Origin: Draconibacterium orientale | GTDB taxonomy: Bacteria; Bacteroidota; Bacteroidia; Bacteroidales; JAIFNL01 | Direction of reading: 5' to 3' | Length of the DNA stretch: 50,922 nt | Assembly (NCBI GenBank): GCA_022729915.1 | Contig: DZBP01000004.1 | Span: 1-50,922, forward strand | In this document: one piece after another, positions 20,222 to 28,760 of the stretch | Layout of the letters: every line of letters starts with the position of its first letter | How positions within the stretch are numbered: position 1 is the first letter of the stretch | Notes under the pieces: generated by a model | Database searches by the model: none | Told to the model about the DNA's origin: nothing | The model's input: only the letters and a program-made list of their open reading frames with translations | Program-made: the position numbers and the translations under genes

Positions 20222-20827
20222 ATGACAGAACTGCCATCAAAATATTTGTCTAATACTGTAAACGAATTTGCAAACTTGCCCGGAATAGGCAAAAAAACAG
20301 CACTTCGTTTAGTCTTGCATTTATTAAAACACGAAAAAAAAGAAATTTTACAATTTAGCCACTCCATTAAAGAACTGGCTGAAAATATAAAAAATTGCAA
20401 AATTTGTCATTCCATTTCAGATACTGAGATATGTGAAATTTGTTCAAATCAGAAGCGAACACGCAATACTATATGTGTTGTAGAAAGCATTAGAGAAGTT
20501 TTAGCAATTGAAAATACTCAGCAATACAACGGCTTATATCATGTTTTAGGAGGTATAATTTCGCCCATCGACGGAATAGGTCCAAGCGATTTGAATATAG
20601 ATAGTTTACAGCAAAGAGTTGAAAATGAAAATATTGCAGAAATAATATTGGCTTTGAGTACAACTATGGAAGGTGACACAACCAATTATTTCATACACAA
20701 AAAGTTAGCCGATTCGAACGTAAAATTAACAACCTTAGCTCGAGGAATTTCCTTTGGCGACGAACTGGAATATACCGACGAAATTACGCTTGGTCGTTCT
20801 ATTTTAAATAGAGTAGAATTTCATTAA
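20222..20827 (+). CDS. recR: recombination mediator RecR
   Basis: [17 protein letters not shown] HhH, CxxC zinc region ([21 protein letters not shown]), [27 protein letters not shown]. Confidence 0.97.
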   Translation: MTELPSKYLSNTVNEFANLPGIGKKTALRLVLHLLKHEKKEILQFSHSIKELAENIKNCKICHSISDTEICEICSNQKRTRNTICVVESIREVLAIENTQQYNGLYHVLGGIISPIDGIGPSDLNIDSLQQRVENENIAEIILALSTTMEGDTTNYFIHKKLADSNVKLTTLARGISFGDELEYTDEITLGRSILNRVEFH

Positions 20828-20840
20828 ATAAAAAAGCAAA

Positions 20841-22028
20841 ATGCAACTTTCGATTATAATTGTAAGCTACAACGTACGAAATTTTATAAATTTATGCCTT
20901 TCATCAATTAAAAGTGCAAAGCAAAACATTGAATTAGAAATTATTATAGTTGATAATAATTCAGAAGATGATTCCGTAAATTACATAAAAAAGAATTTTG
21001 GTTGGGTAGAACTCATTGAAAATAAAGAAAATATAGGTTTTTCAAAAGCCAATAATCAAGCAATAAAACAAGCCAAAGGTAAGTACATTCTAATCTTAAA
21101 TCCGGATACAATAATAGAAGAAAATACGTTAGTTGATTGCATCGATTTTATGGAAAAAACGAGCAATTGCGGAGCACTTGGAGTAAAAATGATAGGTTTT
21201 GATGGAAAATTTCAACCAGAATCAAAAAGAGGCTTTCCTACACCAGCAGTTTCGTTTTATAAAATGTTTGGGTTTTCAAAACTATTTCCTAATTCAAAAA
21301 CATTTGGTCGTTATAATTTAAGCTATTTACCTGAAAATGAAATAAATAAAATAGAAATTCTGTCAGGAGCATTTATGTTTGTACGCAAAACAACGTTAGA
21401 AAAATCCGGTTCATTTGACGAAGATTATTTTATGTATGGAGAAGATATCGACTTGTCTTATAGAATTTTGCAAAGTGGTTTTGAAAATTATTATTTTCCA
21501 AAAACAAAAATACTCCATTTTAAAGGAGAAAGTACAAAAAAAAATGAAAGCAAATATATTTATACGTTCTACAATGCAATGAAAATCTTTGCAATAAAGC
21601 ATTTTAACACAAAAGAAACAAGATTTTTTTTAATTTTTATAAAGTTTGCTATAAATTTACGCATTCTTTTATCATTGATTAATTTAAAAATAAAAAAAGC
21701 ATTTCGTCGTCAGAAAAAAGAAAATATGAATCAAAAATCGCTTATAATTTCGGAGAAAATGGAATTAGTAGAAATTAAAGAAGCAATAAATGGCGATTTT
21801 GAAAAACAAAATTATTTACATTTCTCAATTAGCAATTTTGAAGAATTTAACCAAATTGAAACATTAAAAAGAGAAATTATACGTATAAATCCAAAAAAAA
21901 TCATAATTTCGTTCTCAGTACAGAAAAAAATGCTGATAGACATTATTCATTCATTATCAGAAGAATACATAGATATAAAACTTTATATTCCATCTGAAAA
22001 AAAATTTTTTTCAACTAAAAATAAATAA
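20841..22028 (+). CDS. family 2 glycosyltransferase (WcaA/rhamnosyltransferase-like) with C-terminal extension
   Basis: LSIIIVSYNV, EIIIVDNNSEDDSV, LILNPDT, SGAFMFVRK, DEDYFMYGEDIDLSYR. Confidence 0.93.
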   Translation: MQLSIIIVSYNVRNFINLCLSSIKSAKQNIELEIIIVDNNSEDDSVNYIKKNFGWVELIENKENIGFSKANNQAIKQAKGKYILILNPDTIIEENTLVDCIDFMEKTSNCGALGVKMIGFDGKFQPESKRGFPTPAVSFYKMFGFSKLFPNSKTFGRYNLSYLPENEINKIEILSGAFMFVRKTTLEKSGSFDEDYFMYGEDIDLSYRILQSGFENYYFPKTKILHFKGESTKKNESKYIYTFYNAMKIFAIKHFNTKETRFFLIFIKFAINLRILLSLINLKIKKAFRRQKKENMNQKSLIISEKMELVEIKEAINGDFEKQNYLHFSISNFEEFNQIETLKREIIRINPKKIIISFSVQKKMLIDIIHSLSEEYIDIKLYIPSEKKFFSTKNK

Positions 22029-22295
22029 AAAGAAAAAAAATTATGAATAATCTACAAATTTATTTATTTTTGTGAAATATTATGCAAAGAGATATTATAG
22101 AGATGTTTTTGAGTAATATTAAGTATTTCATTAATTGTTAATTTTTACGAATAAAAATAAAATTTTATTAACAATTAAAAAATTATTTAACTCATTAATT
22201 GATAACATATTAAAAAGCATTAACGAACGAAAAATAGCAAATTAATTATTTTTTAACTTAAATAATAATATTTAATTTCATATTTTTTTTATAAA

Positions 22296-22329
22296 TTGCG
22301 AAACAAATAAAAATATTTGTTTATATTTG
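22296..22329 (+). promoter_or_regulatory. putative Bacteroidota-type promoter upstream of the PD40/OmpA gene
   Basis: TTG (22296-22298) - N23 - TATATTTG (22322-22329), about 75 nt before the start codon. Confidence 0.4.
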
Positions 22330-22404
22330 TGTAATCAAAACGAAAAAAAAACAAAAACTATAAATACGAAAAAAATTTAATAAAACTTTATAATCTTTAT
22401 TGTT

Positions 22405-24543
22405 ATGAAAAAATTTTATTTCCTAGTTATTTTAATATTTTTAACGGGGAGTTATAGTATTGCAAATTCAGTGCCCAAAGATACAACAATATCTGCTGAA
22501 AAGCGCTTTGCAAAAGCAGAAAGTTATATTGATGCTGGCAATTTTGAAGAGGCTGTTGTAATGTACGAGAGTTTGTTACGCGAAGATCCGAACAGTGCAA
22601 TATTAAATTTTTATTTAGGTTACTGCTATCTAAATATAACGGATAAAAAAGATAGAGCAGCCAAGTATTTAAAAAAAGCTGTTCAAGACATCCCCGAAGG
22701 TGCCGAAAGCGAAACCTATATTAAAGTAATAGGCAAAACAAAGGAATTAGAGGGAGTACCATTGGAAGCTATGTATTTTCTTGGTAAGGCATACCATGCA
22801 AATTACAAATTTCAAGAAGCTCTTGATGTTTATAACAAATTGTTAGTGAAGCTTCCACCCAAAAGTGAAGATTTCGAGAAGGCAGTAAAACGAGAAATTG
22901 TTTATTGCAAAAATGGTATTGAACTTACCAAGAATCGTGTCGAAATGGAAGTTATACCTTTAACAAACTTAAGCTCGGCTTACAGCGATCACAGCCCCGT
23001 GCTTTCGGCTAATGAAGAAACCTTAATATTTACCAGTTTAAGAGATGGTAATAAAGGTAAAGAGACTGCCGACGGTCAGTGGGCAGAAGATATTTATATT
23101 TCGCAAAAAATTGATGGTGAATGGACAGCTCCAAAACCAATAAGCGAGAATATAAATACTAAAGGAAACGATGCAAGTATTTCGCTTTCTGTTGATGGAA
23201 AACAACTTTTTATCTACAAAGATGCTAGTGGTAATGGAGATATTTATTATTCAGAATCAGAAAATGGTCAAACTTGGTCGAAACCTGAAAAATTGAATGA
23301 AAATATCAACACAAAATATAAAGAAACTCATGCTTCAATTTCGGCAGATGGACAATATTTATATTTTATTAGCGATAGAGACAAACAAAAAGAAGAAGGC
23401 AAGTTGTTCAAACAAAAGATAGGTTTTGGTGGTTTAGATTTATATGTTGCCAAAAGACTTCCTGATGGTACTTGGGCAAAAGCTAAAAACTTAGGCAGTG
23501 TTTTGAATACTAACGAGGACGAAGAAGGTGTTTTTGTTCACCCTAACGGAACGTTATACTTCAGCTCAAAAGCTCACAATAGCATGGGTGGTTACGATAT
23601 TTTCTCTTCTACACAAAATGAAGAAGGTGTATGGAGCAAACCCGTTAATATTGGTTTCCCAATTAATACAACCGATGATGATTTGTATTATGTAGTAAAC
23701 CCTGCAAGCAATACAGCTTATTACGCATCAGCTCAACAAAACGTTAATGCTTTGAACAAAGCTGACCTTTATCAAATAGGTTTTGGTGATGGAAATTTCC
23801 AAAATATAGCTCTATATGAAGGAATCTTGAAACTAGAAAATGATAATCCTCTTGATTCAGGAGTGATATATGTTAGAGACCCTGAAAGTGATGAACTAAT
23901 TGGAACCTTTAGACCTGATAAAACTACAGGTAAATATTTTATGTTGCTAAGCCCAACAAAAGATTATCTAATCAGTTATGAAGAATCAGGTTACGAACCA
24001 GCAGTAGATACTTTGCCAGTAGCTCGCACAAATTCGTTTTTGCAAAAAATGAGTGCCAACGATTTAGGTGTAACAACATTGTACAAACCATCAAAATACG
24101 CAGATTATGCAATTGCAATAAACGATATTATGTTTGAGTTTAACAAATTTGTAATCAATGAAGAATTGAACCCTGGTGTTTTTGAAAGTTTAGATAAATT
24201 TGCAGAATATTTATCAAAAGATAAAAGCTTGAACTTGCAAATTGATGGACACTGTTGTAAAATAGGAACAGAAAAATACAATGTAAAACTTTCTGCTCAA
24301 CGTGCAACTTTCGTAAAAGATTACTTGGTAAAAAAAGGTGTTGATGCTAAAAACATAACCATTAAAGAATTTGGTTATAGCACTCCAATAGCAATAAACC
24401 AAAATTCAGACGGTTCATGGAAAGAAGAATCAATGAAATTTAACCGTAGAATTGAATTCAAAGTTACAGGTGAAAATGCACCAAAAGTAAAAGTTGTAAA
24501 TTTACAAGTACCCGATAAATTCAAAGTAAACAAAGAATTATAA
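22405..24543 (+). CDS. exported TPR / PD40 beta-propeller / OmpA-like domain protein (PorE-like architecture)
   Basis: signal peptide, TPR-like N-term, WD40-like PD40 units (SADGQYLYFISDR, HPNGTLYFSSKAHNSMGGYDIF), carboxypeptidase-regulatory-like region, C-terminal OmpA-like domain. Confidence 0.88.
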   Translation: MKKFYFLVILIFLTGSYSIANSVPKDTTISAEKRFAKAESYIDAGNFEEAVVMYESLLREDPNSAILNFYLGYCYLNITDKKDRAAKYLKKAVQDIPEGAESETYIKVIGKTKELEGVPLEAMYFLGKAYHANYKFQEALDVYNKLLVKLPPKSEDFEKAVKREIVYCKNGIELTKNRVEMEVIPLTNLSSAYSDHSPVLSANEETLIFTSLRDGNKGKETADGQWAEDIYISQKIDGEWTAPKPISENINTKGNDASISLSVDGKQLFIYKDASGNGDIYYSESENGQTWSKPEKLNENINTKYKETHASISADGQYLYFISDRDKQKEEGKLFKQKIGFGGLDLYVAKRLPDGTWAKAKNLGSVLNTNEDEEGVFVHPNGTLYFSSKAHNSMGGYDIFSSTQNEEGVWSKPVNIGFPINTTDDDLYYVVNPASNTAYYASAQQNVNALNKADLYQIGFGDGNFQNIALYEGILKLENDNPLDSGVIYVRDPESDELIGTFRPDKTTGKYFMLLSPTKDYLISYEESGYEPAVDTLPVARTNSFLQKMSANDLGVTTLYKPSKYADYAIAINDIMFEFNKFVINEELNPGVFESLDKFAEYLSKDKSLNLQIDGHCCKIGTEKYNVKLSAQRATFVKDYLVKKGVDAKNITIKEFGYSTPIAINQNSDGSWKEESMKFNRRIEFKVTGENAPKVKVVNLQVPDKFKVNKEL

Positions 24544-24564
24544 GAATCTCTTATACATAAACAT

Positions 24565-24597
24565 AAGCCGACAATGAAAAACATTGTCGGCTTTTTA
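24565..24597 (+). terminator. Rho-independent terminator
   Basis: AAGCCGACAATG-AAAAA-CATTGTCGGCTTTTT hairpin with T-tract. Confidence 0.9.
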
Positions 24598-24608
24598 TTT
24601 TTAACGTT

Positions 24609-25139
24609 ATGCTTAAAAACAAAAACATAAACTTAAGAGCAGTAGAACCATACGACGTAGAAACGCTTTACAAATGGGAAAATAGCAGTGATTTATGGCG
24701 CATTTCTAACACAACTGTACCAATTTCAAAACACCAATTAACTCAATTTGTACAAGAAGCATCTTTAGGAATATTCGAAACAAAACAATTAAGACTCATT
24801 ATCGATTTTACCGAAACAAAAAAAACTATCGGTTGCATCGATTTATTTGATTTTGACCCATTTCATAAAAGAGCTGGAGTAGGAATCTTAGTTTTCAATA
24901 AAGAAGATAGACAAAAAAGAGCAGCTTTTGATTCTCTTAATTTGTTGATAGATTATGCATTCAATTTTCTGGAATTGCATCAATTGTATTGCAATATTTT
25001 AATAGACAATGAAGCAAGTTTAAACCTTTTCAAAAAAGTAGGTTTTTCAGTAACTGCGCAAAAAAAAGAGTGGTTCTGGACAGGTAAATATTGGCTTGAT
25101 GAATGGTTCTTACAATTATTAAATCCTAATAGAATTTGA
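24609..25139 (+). CDS. GNAT family N-acetyltransferase
   Basis: LRAVEPYDVETLYKWEN, GVGILVFNKEDRQKRAAFDSLNLLIDYAFNFLELHQLYCNILIDNEASLNLFKKVGFS. Confidence 0.93.
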   Translation: MLKNKNINLRAVEPYDVETLYKWENSSDLWRISNTTVPISKHQLTQFVQEASLGIFETKQLRLIIDFTETKKTIGCIDLFDFDPFHKRAGVGILVFNKEDRQKRAAFDSLNLLIDYAFNFLELHQLYCNILIDNEASLNLFKKVGFSVTAQKKEWFWTGKYWLDEWFLQLLNPNRI

Positions 25140-25156
25140 AAAGTACTGATTAAAAA

Positions 25157-25186
25157 AAGTGCATTACCCTTATAGATAATGCACTT
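25157..25186. terminator. hairpin between convergent genes (probable terminator, best for minus strand)
   Basis: AAGTGCATTA-N10-TAATGCACTT perfect 10-bp stem, A-tract on left flank gives T-tract on minus strand. Confidence 0.7.
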
Positions 25187-25203
25187 ATAATTAGTAAAGC
25201 AAA

Positions 25204-25899
25204 TTAGATTAAAGCATGCTTGCAAAGTTCAAATAAAGATTCTTTCCATGGCGGTGCTGCTCGCATTACTTTAGGGAAAATTTTGTCGCTATTTTCGATT
25301 ATATCCGGATAAATAGAATGTATTCCATCGACACAATCTTTTAAAAATTGAAGAATTTCTTCTTCATTTTCAAATGATTTTATTTCAGCATACCTTCCTA
25401 TTTCAATTCCTTTACCGTCTCTTTCGAGCGTGAAGTAATCTTTTTCTGGAGTATTTGACCAATTTTTTAATTTATCTCTAAAAAAACTGAGGTATTGATT
25501 TCTTACTTCTGTCTGCTCTCCATCGGTTCTTATAAGAACATTCATGCCTATTTTTTCGTACAAATTAATATCGGAATTATAAAAAAAGCCAATATTAAAC
25601 CCAAAAACATAGCCCAAGTTTTCAGTAGAAAACCCTAATCCATAAAAAAACCAGTCTTTAGAGGATTTCTTGTGAGTATATTTTCCTAATTTATCGTTAA
25701 AATATTTCTTCACATCTTGTAAAATAGTTCTAATTTTTTCCTCAGAAACTCTGAATTTCAAACCAGAAAGCATTTTCCTCAATTCACTTCTCAATTTTTG
25801 AGAGTCTTCTTCAGAAAGTTGTAAAACTAAATCTGCAATTTGTTGATATGTAAGGGATATTTGAAAATTTGATTTTTCCATAACATTATTTTTTATCAA
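25204..25899 (-). CDS. uncharacterised protein, paralog of the adjacent 25985-26689 product
   Basis: 231 aa; shares GKYTHxKSSxDWxFxGxxFxxxNLGYxFGxNxGFF, GMNxLxR and RAAPxW blocks with neighbour. Confidence 0.75.
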   Translation of the reverse strand: MIKNNVMEKSNFQISLTYQQIADLVLQLSEEDSQKLRSELRKMLSGLKFRVSEEKIRTILQDVKKYFNDKLGKYTHKKSSKDWFFYGLGFSTENLGYVFGFNIGFFYNSDINLYEKIGMNVLIRTDGEQTEVRNQYLSFFRDKLKNWSNTPEKDYFTLERDGKGIEIGRYAEIKSFENEEEILQFLKDCVDGIHSIYPDIIENSDKIFPKVMRAAPPWKESLFELCKHALI

Positions 25900-25984
25900 T
25901 TTTCACTTTTATAAGTACTAATGAAATACATATTGATATAATAATCTATATTTTATACAATCTATCTATATAAAAAAACATTAG

Positions 25985-26689
25985 TTATTCTAAATTTTCT
26001 TTACAGATATCTACAAAAAGTTCGTCCCATTTTGGTGCAGCTCTAACTACGCCTTCAAACAAACCTGCATTTTCGATAATTGTTGGATAAATTTGGTGGA
26101 ACTTCAATATGCAATCTTGTATATAATCTACAATCGCATTGGGGGAATTAAAATCTTCTATTTTTTTATACCGTGCAACCTCTACACCTTCATCTCCACG
26201 GGCAGGATAAGAATATATTTTTTCATTTTGGTTTGCCCAATCGGCAAGATTAGCTCTAAAAAAATTTAAAATTTTATTTCTAAATTCATTTTCACCTCCG
26301 TTGGAACGTACTAAAATATTCATTCCGGCATAATTAAACATGGTTTGGTCATTTTTTTTAAAAAAACCTACATTGATGCCAAAAATATAGCCCAAGTTTT
26401 TCTTAGTAAAGGCAAAACCAACAAAAGACCAGTCAGTTGAAGATTTTTGATGTGTATATTTTCCTAATTTATGACTTAAAAATGGTCTAACTATTCGCAA
26501 AATATTTTTGATTTTATCTTCATTCAAAGTAACTTTTAATCGATTATTCGTATCATCAACTTCTTCCAAAATTTTTTCTTTATCAGAATCTGGCAACTGA
26601 GAAACAAGTTGTAAAACGGTATTATAATCAACATTCAATTGATAATCTTCTTGATTCATTTTATACTTTTTAAAAAAGAAATTAAACAA
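25985..26689 (-). CDS. uncharacterised protein, tandem paralog of 25204-25899 product
   Basis: 234 aa; same conserved blocks; probably starts at the internal Met (MNQEDYQLNVDYNTV) about 26659. Confidence 0.75.
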   Translation of the reverse strand: MFNFFFKKYKMNQEDYQLNVDYNTVLQLVSQLPDSDKEKILEEVDDTNNRLKVTLNEDKIKNILRIVRPFLSHKLGKYTHQKSSTDWSFVGFAFTKKNLGYIFGINVGFFKKNDQTMFNYAGMNILVRSNGGENEFRNKILNFFRANLADWANQNEKIYSYPARGDEGVEVARYKKIEDFNSPNAIVDYIQDCILKFHQIYPTIIENAGLFEGVVRAAPKWDELFVDICKENLE

Positions 26690-26857
26690 ATAAATAAAGC
26701 ATATAAAAAAACTTTTTAATTCTGAAATAGAATGTCAGTAGCTCATATGTGAGCAAATAATTGCTATAATCTAGTTAAAAAAAAGCTGTTAGTTTGTGTT
26801 TTTGCAAAGCTGTTTCTTTATAAAATTTTAGAAAAAAGATTATAAAACATCAGCACA

Positions 26858-26887
26858 CAAATATACTAAATTTTTAACGAATATCAA
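26858..26887 (-). promoter_or_regulatory. putative Bacteroidota-type promoter for the tandem paralog pair
   Basis: reverse-strand TTG-N19-TATATTTG (plus-strand CAAATATA 26858-26865, CAA 26885-26887). Confidence 0.5.
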
Positions 26888-26920
26888 TACATATTTTACA
26901 TTCTTTTTTTTTTTATAACT

Positions 26921-26975
26921 AAAAAAGGTTTAAAAATATTAAACAGCTAAAAAAAACTGTAAACATTTTTAAACC
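26921..26975 (-). terminator. Rho-independent terminator of the C1 peptidase gene
   Basis: GGTTTAAAAATATTAAACAG ... CTGTAAACATTTTTAAACC imperfect inverted repeat followed on minus strand by TTTTTT. Confidence 0.75.
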
Positions 26976-27030
26976 TAATATAATAATTTTACTCAGACTT
27001 CCATAAAAAATGGTTTTAGAGCTAAAAGTC

Positions 27031-28443
27031 TTATTTAACGTGATCCATCTCTACAATCATTGCAACAACAGTTTTTGATTTCGATTTTGCTTCGAAAGAA
27101 ATAACGCTACCTTCAGAATAATCAATTTCTTCGTTGTTGAATAATTTTGTACCCAAAGCACCTTTTATACGTTCGGCAAATGTTCCGTAACCCGATTCCA
27201 CATCGCCTATAATCTGATAGAAATCAAGAGGTTCTGTTGAATACAGCACACACATATAGTCCGTACCAACGGTATTATCCATTTGAATGTAATGCTGCTC
27301 GTCGGGCAAAGCCACTTCGTTGTCAGTATAGTTTAATGCCGGACTAATTAGTTTGTCATATGGAAACACTGGAAAGATTTTTTGTGTAGCGTCAGTTCCC
27401 AATGCATAAACGTAGGCAGGTTCAGAATTTCGGATAAAAATACGGAAACGAGTTCCTGATTTGTACGAATCTTTCATTTTGAAAACATTGCCTTTTCTAG
27501 TAGCATTCATAGAAACTCCGGTTCCAAGTTCGTAACGAATAGCACCTTTTAGCGATTTTTCTTCTGTTACTACTTTATGTGGGTATCCGCTAGCCATATT
27601 TCCGATTATTTCGTATGCATACTTAGTAAAATCGGCAAAAGTAGAATATTTTATCCAAATATATCCATTATTGCCCCACTCTACTCCCCAAGAGTTTTGT
27701 ATTAAAAATGAACCTCCGGCTTTGTTGTCATCGTAACCTACTACACACATTGCGTGCCCACCGTAGTCGCCAAGGTGAGTTTCGGTGGGTTCCCAAACAT
27801 CTACCGCTTGGTAAAAAGAGTTTGGAACTAGCATTCCGATAACTACCGGATTGTTTTCAGAAAGACTTTTTTTAACAGCCTGAATTTTAAATGCATTTCC
27901 ATCGGTAAGTCCAAAAAGTTTAGCATAATCGGTAATCCGATAATTTTTGGCAGTTGAAAGTAAAGTGCTGTTGATGTTATCGGGACAATTAATGCTCAAA
28001 TCAGAATATCTAACAGCACCTACTGTTTTTAGAATGTTCAAAGCATCGCTCAACGACGACCCCCAAGCACAACTTGCATCACCGTCATCTTTAATGTGTT
28101 TGTAAAGAAATCCGGGAGAAAAGGCATTTTCTGTAATTTTTGCTTTGTCGGTCAAATTTAGCGTTTTGGCTTCAACAATTGTAAGTGCGCAATAAGCACT
28201 AGCCCAACCAACGCAAGTAGAATAACTTCCTTGGCTTAAAGGTGAAGGAGTATAATCAACGAGCGATGCACTTGAAGGCAAACTATTTCCGTACATACTT
28301 CGCACCAAAGGTGCTTTCATTTGAGTGGATTGATAGCCTGTATCGTCATATTTCAAACCTCTTTTGTATTTAGTAGTATCTTTTTGAGCAAAAGAAACGC
28401 TAAAAAGCAAGAGTAGCATCAATAATATGCTAATTTTTTTCAT
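27031..28443 (-). CDS. exported C1 (papain-like) family cysteine peptidase
   Basis: signal peptide; SQGSYSTCVGWASAYCALTI (Cys), GGHAMCVVGYDD (His), FLIQNSWGVEWGNNGYIWIKY (Asn). Confidence 0.92.
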   Translation of the reverse strand: MKKISILLMLLLLFSVSFAQKDTTKYKRGLKYDDTGYQSTQMKAPLVRSMYGNSLPSSASLVDYTPSPLSQGSYSTCVGWASAYCALTIVEAKTLNLTDKAKITENAFSPGFLYKHIKDDGDASCAWGSSLSDALNILKTVGAVRYSDLSINCPDNINSTLLSTAKNYRITDYAKLFGLTDGNAFKIQAVKKSLSENNPVVIGMLVPNSFYQAVDVWEPTETHLGDYGGHAMCVVGYDDNKAGGSFLIQNSWGVEWGNNGYIWIKYSTFADFTKYAYEIIGNMASGYPHKVVTEEKSLKGAIRYELGTGVSMNATRKGNVFKMKDSYKSGTRFRIFIRNSEPAYVYALGTDATQKIFPVFPYDKLISPALNYTDNEVALPDEQHYIQMDNTVGTDYMCVLYSTEPLDFYQIIGDVESGYGTFAERIKGALGTKLFNNEEIDYSEGSVISFEAKSKSKTVVAMIVEMDHVK

Positions 28444-28475
28444 TTTATATGTTTTTAATTTTTTTTAAGTAAAGT

Positions 28476-28750
28476 AAAAATCAATGGTTTTGATGTTTAT
28501 AAATAGTTTCCTAAAAATAGTGTTAGAAATAAAATGCTGTCATTTTGAAAAAAAATCAAAATTTCAATCCGCCTAACCGAGTTTTTTTAGTCTGATAAAT
28601 AAGCACTTACAAGTTTATCGGACAAGCGGTTGTAACCGTTTTTTGGGTCATTTTCTTTTTCTTACACTAAGCTATTAACAAAAATGCTTGTTCTAAATTT
28701 AAGAACGTACTGTTAGTTAAAGCTAAATTTCATAAACCATTGATTTTTTT
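28476..28750. repeat. intergenic segment bounded by a ~15-bp inverted repeat
   Basis: AAAAATCAATGGTTT at 28476-28490 and AAACCATTGATTTTT at about 28735-28749. Confidence 0.4.
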
Positions 28751-28760
28751 AAAAATTTAT

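Noticed and set aside
22029-22404. Extremely AT-rich intergenic region as a possible origin or horizontally acquired island
   Set aside because: The whole window is AT-rich; no DnaA-box cluster or mobility genes seen; a promoter for the next gene accounts for part of it.
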